Positions 41,624 through 52,059 of a DNA stretch of 64,000 nucleotides are shown one piece after another (positions within the stretch are counted from its first letter, which is position 1; every line of letters begins with the position of its first letter). Source of the DNA: Craterostigma plantagineum. Taxonomy: Eukaryota > Streptophyta > Magnoliopsida > Lamiales > Linderniaceae. The stretch is from the NCBI GenBank assembly GCA_027422505.1, contig JAPQWV010001384.1, positions 27,987-91,986 on the forward strand, in the 5' to 3' direction. The translations under genes and the position numbers were made by a program. The notes below the pieces were generated by a model. That model made no database searches. It had not been told where the DNA came from and saw nothing but the letters and a program-made list of their open reading frames with translations.

Positions 41624-42259
41624 CTAATTAGTCCCTCCGAGGACTCCCTTGAGCTTCTTGATCTGCGCGACGTCCAAGAACGTCGTCTTGGCCACGAGCT
41701 CGGTCGGAAAGTCGTTCTTGAAGAGCGCAAAGTCCAAAATCTGAAGCCCGGGATTCTGACTGCTGAAGCTCACGAATGCCAGCGCGGGGGTCCCGCCGCT
41801 GTTTATCTGAAAATGCAGCAACCCCCGAGGAAAGACCATTACGTCCCCCTTGTACAGCGTCTTGATATAAACCTTATTCTCAAACGACGAAATAAATCCC
41901 GCGCATATGGTCCCCTGGATCACCACGAGCACCTCCGAGCCGCCCGGGTGCGTGTGGAGCGGGATTACGCCCCCTACGGCTAAGTCGAGCCTTGCTATGG
42001 ATATGTCCAAGCCGTTGACCGCGGGGAACTGAGCGTCGAAGGCCGGGGTCACGGCGGCTCCAATGAGGTTCGATGTGTTCCCCGGGGAAGCTAAGCCGTG
42101 GTAGGCGAAGTCGTTTTCGGTGACCGATTTCTTGCATGGGTAGCCGGAGGGGGTTTCTGGTAGGGAGAGGTCGGCCACGCAGAAGTCTTGGACTAAGGCG
42201 GCGGCCGAGGCGAGGAGGAGGAGGAGGACGGCGGCGAGGAGGAGGAGGGTTTTATGCAT
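41624..42259 (-). CDS. Germin-like protein (ABP19/ABP20-like)
   Basis: Secreted cupin of the apoplast, 211 residues, one exon. The N-terminal signal peptide is strongly hydrophobic ([17 protein letters not shown]), with cleavage expected before [12 protein letters not shown]. Germin box 1 has [18 protein letters not shown], giving the HxHxxxxxxE metal ligands, and box 2 has FPRGLLHFQ with the fourth ligand His. Two conserved cysteines, in FCVADL and GYPCKK, form the usual disulphide. The C-terminus [18 protein letters not shown] closely matches the auxin-binding ABP19/ABP20 germin subgroup by memory. Family members bind manganese; some have superoxide dismutase activity and a role in defence, which is only inferred here. 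Confidence 0.93.
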   Translation of the reverse strand: MHKTLLLLAAVLLLLLASAAALVQDFCVADLSLPETPSGYPCKKSVTENDFAYHGLASPGNTSNLIGAAVTPAFDAQFPAVNGLDISIARLDLAVGGVIPLHTHPGGSEVLVVIQGTICAGFISSFENKVYIKTLYKGDVMVFPRGLLHFQINSGGTPALAFVSFSSQNPGLQILDFALFKNDFPTELVAKTTFLDVAQIKKLKGVLGGTN

Positions 42260-42349
42260 GGTTTTGTTTGGATGAGGTTTTTATTTTAATGTTGTTGTAG
42301 TGAGTAGTATGAGTGGGTTTTGATTGAAGGGTTTTGAGGGATTTGTGGG

Positions 42350-42358
42350 GTTTTTATA
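42350..42358 (-). promoter_or_regulatory. Probable TATA box of the germin-like gene
   Basis: On the minus strand CTATAAAAAC lies about 95 bases upstream of the germin start codon. Support is by sequence and position only. Confidence 0.45.
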
Positions 42359-42819
42359 GAAGGGTTGCTTGGGTTTTTTTTTTGTTAAATTTTTTTTCAG
42401 GTGACATCTATAGAAAAATACCCAATTGAATAAAAAATTACAAATCAGTACCTATGTCAGAAATTTTACAGATAGGTACCCGTTTTACTGTTTGTACCAA
42501 TTTTCTCAGTCTGTTATATATGACGTACCATTTTCTCAACGTATTACGTAGCAAAATACGGTGCTATAGGGTACCTAAATGTGTTATATGGCATACCTGC
42601 GGCGGATGGCTACCTATGTGCAAAAAATTTATTCTATTATGTACCTACATATAAAAAATACTGACATGGTACTGAATCACAAGTTTTTATGCAAATCAGT
42701 ATTTATGTGTAGAGAGCCCTTTTTCGGTTTGAAAAAGGAGATGGGAAGAGCGGATGAAATGACCCGTCCCGCAATTACTGTCCCATTTTTCTGTCCCGCT
42801 TTGTACAATTTACATAAAA

Positions 42820-43110
42820 AAATGTGTTGGATGTCAAACACAAGTCTCACATCATATTAGAAAGATTATGAGTGGCTTATAAGCTTGTGCAGTAACTCAT
42901 TCTATTGTCAATTAGTTTTACAGAGGAATCCCACAAGCTTAGGGCTTCGCCTTGGGCTGGAATTGAGTGAAGAAAAAATCCCTACACTGATGCGGTTGCG
43001 TGAAGCGAACAACGTAGGAATTTTCAGTCTCAGTTCAGCCCATATAAGCTTGCGGGGTTCCTCTCTAAAGTCAATTGATTTTAGAGAGAAACCACAAACA
43101 ACAGTCATTC
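42820..43110. mobile_element. Foldback or LTR-derived repeat with an inverted-repeat core
   Basis: The left part begins TGTTGGATGTCAAACACAAG and TCTCACATCAT, wording common at the start of some plant LTRs. The core 42917-43093 folds on itself: AGAGGAATCCCACAAGCTT...GGGCTGGAATTGAGT...AAATCCCTAC on the left is the imperfect reverse complement of GTAGGAATTTTCAGTCTCAG...AAGCTTGCGGGGTTCCTCT on the right, with arms of about 80 bases. No coding potential beyond mirror-image frames created by the inverted repeat. Confidence 0.5.
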
Positions 43111-44482
43111 TTATGAATATCGAAAAGTATAAGATATAAATTAACTTAGTTATTTTATCATATAAATCACATGCAATAACCATGATTTTATGATTTTGTG
43201 GAATATAAAATAAAAGGAATTACAAAATAAAAAATAAATTTATGAACTACATGATTGAAAACTCAACGGCTATGATTAATTGGAACACGGATTGTGGGAC
43301 ATGAGATTTCAAGCGTGGGAAGAGGCGAAATGCATGTGAGGTTTAGGGTAAAGGACGCTTTTTTTGGCTTGGTTTGGGATGCATGTGATGTTGTTTTATA
43401 TTTTTGTGGGGTGAAGAGGACAAGAGAGCTCTTTTGGGGGGCTAATGTGCTGCCTTTTTTTCTAGGGTTTTGTCGTAGGGTTACAGGCATATTCCTCTAC
43501 ATTCGAAGATATTTTGCTACACTTTTTTGAGGCTGTAAATTCTGCAAACGAGTCGAGATATTTATTTATTTACTCAAGTTAAGTTAAGTGAATCGAATAT
43601 GAATAATCATTGATTATGCGACAATTCTTGTTGCAAGACTAATCCTCCGAGGTTGTGTATTACTGTCTAACCAATTCTCGTGTATCTGTTTAGGTATTGT
43701 AAGTGCATTACATAGATTCAAGATGTAATAATATAGTTACCCTTCTTTACCTTGACATGATACGATGTTTTATTATTTATGATTACACTATTTTTTTTCT
43801 ACCGCCAAACTGTACAAAGTGAGATGGGTGCTAAGATATTTCACGAAAATCTCAGCGAGTGGTCCTTCTTGTTTTTGGGCAATGAATTACAATGGTCGTA
43901 TATATGTATGGGGGAGACCGAGACATGTAATGACATTAATCTCTGCAACTCTTCTCTTCACCTTGTCATGTACGACGAATGATGATAAAATAAACCCAAT
44001 AGCATTAAAAGCAAAGTTGAAAGTTAAAATTAAAAATGTGTGGAGGTTGTTAGATATCATCCTATCTTCTTGACGCATATCGTTTAAGGAAAATGTTTCT
44101 ATATGCCGATGATGTCTTATTATTATCCTCACTTGGGATAAAAGGATAATATTCTATCTAGAGCCACACATAGTTACAGTAGCAGAGAATGTACTAGGGC
44201 TTCTTAATTTACACAAAAAAGCCCATGACCGGCCAGTAAAAGTACCCGACCCGAAATAATTTGGATTTTGATTCTACTAAAAATGAGTAGCAAAAAAAAG
44301 AAAAAAGAAAAATATATTCGATGCTTGCTTTCTCAGTCGGTGAAGATTTTGCCTACCGAGCACGTCCCTTTATTGTCGCCTTCTGCGAGTTTTTCTGAGA
44401 GTTCAAGAACAAGAAGAAGATATCCCATAATTTAGAATTTCTCTTTCCGAAAATTACTCATCATCTAAACTACTTCGTGAAG
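43111..44482. other. Intergenic DNA and leader upstream of ARL8
   Basis: AT-rich DNA with no supported gene. The last 200 bases, with many CTT and GAAGA motifs, are probably the ARL8 promoter and 5' untranslated region. Confidence 0.5.
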
Positions 44483-46042
44483 ATGGGTTTATGGGGTTCT
44501 TTCATTAACTGGCTCAGGAGGTATTTTTTTTTTTCTCTCTATTCGATCCTTAATTTCACGTCAGCTGTTGCTTCTACTGATTATTTCCATTATGCTTTTT
44601 GTTTATGGTGCGTTTTAAGCCATTGTATAGAGAAAAAGGCTTAATCATGTATGAAGGTTATAATTGCTGTGTTTTCTGTGTTTATCTTAGCTTCTTTTGA
44701 CAATAATGAGTTCCTTTTAGTGGTACCTGGGAATTGGTATCGTGTATGTAGTGTAGTAAGTAATTCCCTTTCCATGTTAGAGAAATATAGTATGGATTGT
44801 ACTAATAATTAGACTAAAGATAACATCTTTACTTTGTGTAAATCGGACTAAATTCATTAATATCGTGGAGAAGTACTTTCAATTACGAATAATGTGTCTT
44901 TTCAGCAATGCGAATTAGGAATTTAGTCGTCGATGTTTCGATGAGTTCGTATTGTTTGAAGAACTTCTATCTCAACTCAAGACTGTCGTCATTTATCGCA
45001 GCTTTCTTTCAGTTTCTGCTAAGAATGATCTCTTTTGTCCCGAATTTCCACAACAATATTACCTCGCGTGTTTATTTCTAACCGTCTTTTTTTTTGAATC
45101 AGCTTATTCTTCAAACAGGAAATGGAGCTCTCCCTCGTCGGCCTTCAAAATGCAGGAAAAACGTCGCTAGTCAATGTCATTGCAGTGAGTACATGCATAC
45201 ATACAATTCGCTCCTTTTTCGGAGATAATTGCGCCGTCTGAGCATATCAGACACATGTTAGCTCTCAATCTTCGTATTTTCATAGCGCTTTTGTGATTTT
45301 TGTATTTTTTTTTTTCAGACAGGAGGCTACAGCGAGGATATGATCCCAACGGTATATCTCGGGCCAATCAGTTAAATTCTTGAAAATGGCTTATTCATCT
45401 GATTACATAAAATCTGAAAAAAAGAACTTTTTTTCTGGTTTGAATGAAAAAGGTGGGATTTAATATGCGCAAAGTCACCAAAGGGAACGTAACTATAAAA
45501 CTTTGGGACTTGGGAGGTCAGAGAAGGTTCCGTTCAATGTGGGAGCGTTATTGCCGCGGCGTCTCTGCCATAGTGTAGAATTTCCCCAACTTTCTTCCAA
45601 ATCTTGTCATTTTTATCGTCTTTCTTATTCCCATATAATTTTTTATTTTTATGTTTATTTTTTCGATCGTCGGGGCAGATATGTCGTGGATGCTGCAGAT
45701 AGGGACAGCGTACCGATTTCTCGCAGCGAAATGCACGATTTATTGAAGAAGCCTTCGTTGGGCGGAATTCCTTTGCTTGTCCTTGGAAACAAAATCGACA
45801 AGTCTGAAGCTTTGTCCAAACAATCACTTGTCGATCAGCTGTAAGTAATAACTACAAATCCCTCGTTTTTGCACTCATTACCGTTGCTTATTTATTGCTG
45901 AGCTCAGCTTTGTTCCGAAAACAGAGATTTAAACTCGATCACGGATAGGGAAGTATGCTGCTATATGATTTCTTGCAAGGATTCCGTGAACATAGACGTG
46001 GTAATCGATTGGCTTATAAAGCACTCGAGGACAGCAAAGTGA
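44483..46042 (+). CDS. ARL8: ADP-ribosylation factor-like GTPase ARL8
   Basis: Small GTPase of the ARF family that in animals links lysosomes to kinesin; in plants ARL8 is also known as a host factor for tobamovirus replication (established for Arabidopsis and tobacco). Six exons: 44483-44520, 45103-45184, 45319-45351, 45453-45574, 45679-45840, 45925-46042, joined in frame to 184 residues, the exact family length. The N-terminus [20 protein letters not shown] is amphipathic and lacks a Gly2 myristoylation context, as in other ARL8. The P-loop is GLQNAGKTS, switch I includes the effector Thr in [13 protein letters not shown], switch [15 protein letters not shown], and the base-binding motif NKID. 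No frameshift. Confidence 0.96.
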
Positions 46043-46581
46043 TCGAAACAAAGGGCTTGCTTTATTTGCAGGTACTTGAGATTAGAAACCAATGTTGTGA
46101 ATTTATGATAGCTGAGGTAGTACTTTGAGTTAGTCTGCTGTATATTGATTGCTGCTTATAAAAAGTTTCTTACTTCTCTTCGATTGATTACATGAAGAGA
46201 ATCAAAGCGAACGTATAACAGACGACGATCAGTTACACGCTTTCCAAATAACTAAACCGTGATGTGAATTAGAACTTCTGAAAGGTAACGTCACTGTTAC
46301 GAATCGATGCAGTTGCCTTTGCCATGCTCTGTTTTGCTGATGACGTAGGACGAACTTGCTTTGTTCATTCTGCATTCAGTACATCGATAAATTTTCAGAG
46401 GTGGGCGACGAACGAAAACTGAGGATGGGTTCGAAAGATTGTTTTATTTTATTACCTATGCGAACGTTTCTTGAGGAACCTAGCGAGGGTTGCACTTCGA
46501 GCCATGGCCACCGTAGGTATATGACCTGCTTTCATTGCATGAATTCTGAGAGATGTGTAAGAAATCTTTTATCCTTAACGA
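46043..46581. other. 3' flank of ARL8
   Basis: Holds the ARL8 3' untranslated region. No second gene is supported on either strand. Confidence 0.5.
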
Positions 46582-47350
46582 TTAAATGCAAGAAGAAAGC
46601 GAAAGACAACCTTGGCTGCTTTTCGTCCCGTCGAAATTTGGGCTGTTTGAGTCTGCTACGGAATCGTCGTTATTGCCCTACAGAGATGGCGTAAAAGAAG
46701 ATTACATAAGTAAGCTGCCATTAAAACTGAGTACCATTGCAGTTCAAAAAAGACGTACCTTTTTCTGCGAATCGTCGACGACTGCGTTTTCGTGGCCCGT
46801 ATTGAGATCCACGACCCACGGGTTGTTCGGTTGGTACGGTGGGTCGGATTTTATCCTTGGGTGAAGAAAATTGGGTCGGGTCGCAGAGGGTAGATGGGTC
46901 TTCTCATCGCCGCAAGAAAAATCCCACCTTTTCTTCTTCTGCGATGAAGAACGACGATAAATACATCAACGATTGAACAGAAGGGAAGCTTAGAATTAGT
47001 CGGAAATTAAAATCGAACCTCCCCATGAAGAAGAATGCCGAGAGAGAGCGACGTCTCAACTTCGTCGTTCACTGAGAAAAGAAAAAGGATAAACCGCCGA
47101 CCGTCACATTCCATCACCTCGGCGTACTTTTTGTCTACTGCAAGCGTTACGAATTGGGGATTTTCTTAAACCTACCTGAATCTACGGCGAAGGTGCTGCG
47201 ATTCAGTTGCTGCTCCTCCTTGTTCTTGGACGCCGCCGCCGACGATGAATTACTCACACCCAGAAAGTCAATCATATTTTTTCTGATGAAGAACTCTATC
47301 CCACTGTGTGCGTGTGCGTGTTTTAGCAGAAGAGGCAAACAAACAAACAA
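46582..47350 (-). CDS. Possible unassigned minus-strand gene
   Basis: Not recognised. On the minus strand, an open segment at 46759-46936 reads CGDEKTHLPSATRPNFLHP and then PPYQPNNPWVVDLNTGHENA, ending at a good donor (AAAAAG before GTACGT). The next acceptor CTCTGTAG at 46678 leads into GNNDDSVADSNSPNFDGTKS and a stop at 46582. Further upstream, 47175-47310 reads MIDFLGVSNSSSAAASKNKE and QQLNRSTFAVDS, followed by a possible donor GTAGGT. The link between the upstream and downstream parts does not join cleanly by eye. Two G-boxes lie just upstream, as a promoter might. The pieces could be one small gene with frame errors or chance open frames. Confidence 0.3.
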
Positions 47351-47375
47351 AGGAGGTGGTGATTATATGTTAGAG

Positions 47376-47392
47376 CACGTGCGAAACACGTG
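47376..47392 (-). promoter_or_regulatory. Pair of G-boxes
   Basis: Two CACGTG hexamers lie 5 bases apart (47376-47381 and 47387-47392), just upstream of the possible minus-strand gene. G-boxes bind bHLH and bZIP factors; a close pair is unlikely by chance, but the target gene is uncertain. Confidence 0.5.
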
Positions 47393-47666
47393 AGTGGAGG
47401 GGTTAGGGAGATGATGATCTCGTTCGGATAAGAAAGGAAGGGAAGCGAACGACCACATAATATTAGAAGCTTGCAGCTGTCTTAATGGATAGGGAAAGTG
47501 AAGGAGACATCAATCCACACTGTAAATACGCACGTGATAATTGGGCCCAATTGATTGTTAATATAGAAAGTCTACTATCTTCGTCGTTAAAGCATAATGA
47601 CATAAATGTAAGAAATGTCCGACTTTGTAACAGCTGCTAAATAATACTGTCTGCAGCTTCCCTCAT

Positions 47667-48041
47667 GGTCGAGATCCTCTATTCCACTTTCTCTATTCCA
47701 CTCCGTATTCGAACGAACGAAAATCGTTACACCTCTCCCCGACAAGTGTTAAAACACACGTAAACATCATTACACATATGAATTTCATTACAGCAAGTGT
47801 TTAAACAAAAAAACCTCATTATTACGTATTTTTCTAATATGGAGTAGAAAAAATCGTATTATATATTAAAATAGAAAAATACGTAATAATGAGATTTTTT
47901 TTGTTTAAACAATTGTTGTAATGAAATTCATAGGTGTAATGATGTTTACGTGTGTTTTGACACTTGTCGGGGGAGGTGTAACGATTTTCGTTCGTTGGAA
48001 TACGGAGTGGAATACAGAAAGTGGAATAGAGGATCTCAACC
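47667..48041. mobile_element. Foldback MITE with arms of about 180 bp
   Basis: The left arm starts GGTCGAGATCCTCTATTCC and continues through CGAACGAAAATCGTTACACC, ACACACGTAAACATCATTAC and CCTCATTATTACGTATTTTT. The right arm is its near-exact reverse complement, ending GGAATAGAGGATCTCAACC. The arms are separated by only a short AT-rich spacer at about 47840-47862. Flanks carry GCTTCCCTC (47656-47664) and GCTTCCCTG (48042-48050), a likely 9-bp target duplication with one difference, which would suit a Mutator-type origin. No coding sequence. Confidence 0.75.
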
Positions 48042-48050
48042 GCTTCCCTG

Positions 48051-48970
48051 AAAAAGATAGTGCCAGCCCATCTATACCATCTATTCTCTTTTTATTAATT
48101 AATGGTGAGGGCTTTGTTTAAACCGTCAATTCAATACCAATTTGGTCTGTCAATTGGTCTGTACAGTAGCCTATTACAGAGAAAAAAAAACCGTCATCCC
48201 ACGTTGTATAAGCTGCCCCTATTTTTTATATATAAAAATTCAAACGTTGTATTGCGTTTATGATCTCATGAAAATGCATAAAAAAAAAAAAAGAATAGCT
48301 GCCACAACTTTTGTTGCGTCGGGGGTGCACGTTAGCTAGTTATATAAAAGCTTAGGGGTCCATAAACTGTCAATTTTGGTCTGCAATTTAACATGTAATT
48401 TCAATTTTACCATTAACTGCTTAATTGCAGTTTTACCCTTAAACTTTTCATTTATTACAAATTTATTCTTAAATGAAAATTATTTTTCAATAACTTAATT
48501 TATAATGTAAGATGTTCAAATATGAAATGATTAATATATTTGCAACAGGGTGTGCTAAAATACTAGTATAGATAGATTGCCCTCTCCTACGAATTAGTTA
48601 TTTGACAGTTAAAATGTTTGAAAATATTGAACATTCGATCAACGGTTTCCTTCACTTGCCAAATATGGGCGGCCCAAAAATACCAAGAAATGAAAAGTCT
48701 CCTACTCAAATAACAAATTCAATAGGGGCAAATATTAACAAAATGGACTATGAGGAAGAAAGAAGAAGATTATGGCCAATGCACACCGAAATAGGGAACT
48801 GGGCTTTCAGTAGACACCCATTTCTTTTTTGTAAGAAAACGATAAAAAGCAGATTATTACCGGAAAATTTCACATACAGTACAGTGTGCTCTTAGTTTGT
48901 TGCTATTACAGCAATCCCATAATTCTTAGATTGACATCAATCATAATTCATACATAAATACATATGCTCA
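48051..48970. other. Intergenic DNA between the MITE and the heat-shock gene
   Basis: AT-rich, with several A-runs and no supported gene. The right end is the 3' untranslated region of the minus-strand heat-shock gene. Confidence 0.5.
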
Positions 48971-49439
48971 TCAAAGCTTGCTAGTTACGTGGATATTCCT
49001 AACTTTGGAAGAAGCCTTAGGAGTCGTCTCTTTAGGTACAACCACCGTGAGAACTCCGTTGTCGGCGTGCGCCTTAATCTGATCGACTTTAACATTTTCC
49101 GGCAGCTCTATCTCCCTCAAAAACCCGCCGGCGCCGGCCCTCCTCTCCGCCACGTGCCACACGACGTCCTTGTCCTTCTCCTTGCCGTCTTTCGCCGGAG
49201 GATCGGCTCTGATGACGAGCACGTTGCCGTCTTCCACCTGAACTTTGATCTCCTCTCCTCCGTAGCCTGCGGCGGCGGCGGTTTTCGTTAAAATAGAAAA
49301 CCTTTGTTTATTTTTCAGATGAAAAGATATATATCTTACAAATTACAAACCCGGGACGTTGACTTTGAAGATGTGGGACGATGGCGTCTCTACCCAGTCA
49401 AGGAGCGCCGTTGATCCCGGCGGCGACGTACGGTGGATC

Positions 49440-49964
49440 TGTTGTTTTATTTTGTGTATTTGAGGAGAAACGAAATTTATCTTACGAAGGAACAAAGCAT
49501 TTTTCAGCTTTTCTATTTCTGATACAAGTACAACTGAGCATTAGACAACGATACCTTTTTCTTCTCACTTCCTCTCTATCTCTCTTTCTAATAGACCATA
49601 TATATACATACTACTAAGATAAAGACAAACGTGCATGTTGAAAACAAACTCCATGTGCATGCCTTTTTTTTCTTCTTTGAATACTGCGCCAATCACGTTG
49701 TCCCTCATAATTTTATTTTATGTTATTTTCCTTGTAGAATGAGAGGGCTGCGCAGTTGAAACTGCGTTGGCGTATCTTAATTGATAACATTTATCTGACT
49801 TTCCTCCCAAAGCTTGGTCTTATTTAGCTGCCGCCTCATACGGGTCTTCTTTCCTTAATGCTATTTTCTTTAACTTCTTTTCAACATGCATCACGTTGGA
49901 TGCATGATTTTTTATATATTATTATTATTATTATTATCATCATGCTTTGAGATTATATCCAACA
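49440..49964 (-). repeat. Distal (3') LTR of the retrotransposon
   Basis: Direct repeat of 52060-52573. Contains (ATT)n near 49919-49936 and a TATA-rich AAACGTGCATGTTG region shared with the partner. Most differences from the partner LTR are single-base length changes in homopolymers. Confidence 0.95.
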
Positions 49965-49980
49965 AATTTCCCCCTTAATC

Positions 49981-51560
49981 TCAAAGCATTTCTGTCTTTC
50001 GCTGCTCTTTAAATTTGACGCACTTTCGTCTGTCGTACGTCGCGGCTCTCCATTTTCCGTCAATAATTGCCTTTGTGATTCTCGCCATGTTTGCCATCTC
50101 ATCGTACTCGTCTACCACTAGTTTTTCTTCATGGACCGCCTTCGCGTTTTGGCTAGTTTCTTCTAACGTGTTCTTTTCTTCGTACAGCTCCTGCATAAAT
50201 AATAAATCATTGTCGATTCTCAACAACCTCGTGATCATCAGCTTCTTATCGCTGATATAATAAATATTTTTCTCTTCATTCTTCGTCCTCGCGATGTAGC
50301 CCGTCAGCGGGCTCGTCGGCTCATCGCCAGAATCTGGCGTATCGAATCTTTCGTACTCTTTCTCGTTGTTCACGAGCGCATCGCCTTTTCTGAATTTATT
50401 TGCGACCTTCTCCAGGACCTTTACACGGTCTTTGTCGTGCCCAATATCCGCGGGCGTGTCTCTTGGATCCTTAGTTCCGGATCGCTTGACCTTTCTTGGC
50501 ATCTCCAGGGTCTCCTTCGTTTGTACGTCAGTCGTCTCTTTGATCACGAGCTCATTGATCTTATTGACGACCACTTCCGCGACTTCTTTGCGGTTTTCGT
50601 CGTTCTCTTTTTTCTTCAGTTTTTGGTTATCGTCTATCAGCTCGGGTCTTCCTTGGTCGTAGTCGCGATATCGTCCACCTTTAATTTTTCGGCGAGCTTG
50701 TACTTCTCGTTGCTTCGATTTTTCAACTCGTTCATGTAGGCCTCAAGGCTGTCTCTCGCCTTGATCCACTCCTTCACTTCTTTGTCTTTTTCACGTACTT
50801 TTCTTCGTGAGCGTGGTCTTTGTTGGTAGGACTGACCTTGATAGGTTCTCTAGTCATTTGTTTAACGACTTTGCGATCAACATGTGGCAGGACCTCCGTC
50901 GTGGCTGCGCCGGTCGTCTCTTTCACGCAGCGCTCCTGGTTCTCTCTTCGCATGGCTTCTTCAACATGCTGGGGAGTGGCTTATTTCTCGTCTCTTCTCC
51001 GGCATCATACCGTTCTCGGCTATCGTGTTGTATTTCTCCGTGGCTTTCTTATTCGCCTCGTGAATTTTATCTTTAGCTTCGTCCGATGACATATGCATGG
51101 CGTCGTCGATCATGTTCTTTATCTCATCGGCATTCTGCAATGCGTTCGCGTCGATTTCCTCGACTTTCTCAGGTGGTTGTCGTGGCGGCGTCTCTTCGAC
51201 CGCTTCCTCTTTCTCGAGCTTTGAGGCTCCGCCTCGTAGATAGGTTCCGTGGTGGAGTGGTGGTGGATACTTCATGAGTGATATTTTCTTTTATCACTTC
51301 AACGACTGCTTCAGTCGTTTTCTCTTCTTTCACGGCCTCTTCGGCCTTTGGAGATTTTCTTCCTTTTCTTCACCTGCGTCTTTCTTTGGCGCTCCGCCTT
51401 CACCGTGAGTTGGCTCCTTGGCCTTTGAATATGTTTTCCTCCTCTTCAGTGACTTCACTGGCTTTCATCTTTGATGATTCGCCTTCTTCTTTTGTCGTCT
51501 CGGGTTTTAGTGGTAGTTCGACTTCTTTCTTTCCACCATCGGCTCACCGTGATTTTTATC
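49981..51560 (-). other. Lys/Glu-rich coding-like interior of the retrotransposon
   Basis: Minus-strand open segments in successive frames at about 51560-51290, 51275-50961 and 50574-49981 encode charged, Lys- and Glu-rich text. One part, MSSDEAKDKIHEANKKATEK, resembles the 11-residue amphipathic repeats of LEA group-4 proteins. The last part includes EDNDLLFMQELYEEK-like helical text and ends KEQRKTEML. Changes of frame probably reflect base losses in one long original frame. It may extend the gag protein or come from a captured host gene; no polymerase motif is seen. Confidence 0.45.
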
Positions 51561-51583
51561 ACGCTCGCTCTCCACGACACGAG

Positions 51584-52057
51584 CTACCTCTTCTCGTACG
51601 GGTTCGCCCTTAACGTTCTTCTCGTCTCCTTCGACGTCTCAAGTTCGCCCTGTTTTTGTGGTTGAACTTCGTTGCTGCTATCAGCGACTTTATATGCTTT
51701 CTCCAACAGATCCCAGGCTTTCTTGGCTTCTCTCGTTGCGCCTATGGCTCCGAAACCGGTAAGATCTAACGCCTCTAAGATGAGAAGGCGCGCGAGACCA
51801 TTTTCTCGCACGGCGGCTCCCAGCGTCTTCCGTTGCGACTTTGTATACTTCGTCGTATCTGGTGAAAATCCATCTTCGATTATTTCCCATAAGCCTTGCG
51901 ATTTGAATAGAGCTCTCATTTCGACGCTCCACCTTGCGTAGTTATTCTCGGTGAGTTGCGGGATTAACATGTGGGTAAATAATATCAGCTTTGACACCAT
52001 CGGCACCATCGGCCTGTCGTCCATCGGCGCTGGCAACACCATCGGCTCTGATACCAT
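51584..52057 (-). CDS. Gag-like (UBN2/DUF4219-type) N-terminal ORF of the retrotransposon
   Basis: A frame of 157 residues whose ATG overlaps the primer-binding site. The segment LTENNYARWSVEMRALFKSQ followed by GLWEIIEDGF is the typical opening of Copia-type gag proteins, and the later AKKAWDLLEKAYK fits the same family. Nothing resembling a zinc knuckle is seen after it. The frame ends near LRANPYEKR but Lys/Glu-rich text continues in shifted frames, so the original protein was probably longer. Confidence 0.75.
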   Translation of the reverse strand: MVSEPMVLPAPMDDRPMVPMVSKLILFTHMLIPQLTENNYARWSVEMRALFKSQGLWEIIEDGFSPDTTKYTKSQRKTLGAAVRENGLARLLILEALDLTGFGAIGATREAKKAWDLLEKAYKVADSSNEVQPQKQGELETSKETRRTLRANPYEKR

Positions 52058-52059
52058 TT

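Noticed and set aside
42840..42885. AAGTCTCACATC followed by TTATAAG, resembling the USE and TATA of plant snRNA promoters
   Set aside because: No U1-U6 or U3 RNA body follows at the expected distance, and similar text is common in plant LTRs.
42885..43183. Open frames on both strands with similar text (LKSIDFRE)
   Set aside because: The similarity is produced by the inverted repeat, not by two genes.
47921..48121. Open frame in the MITE right arm
   Set aside because: It is contained in the inverted repeat and has no protein resemblance.
50366..51613. Plus-strand Ser/Phe-rich open frames within the retrotransposon
   Set aside because: They are complements of Lys/Glu-rich codons on the minus strand; orientation is fixed by the primer-binding site and purine tract.
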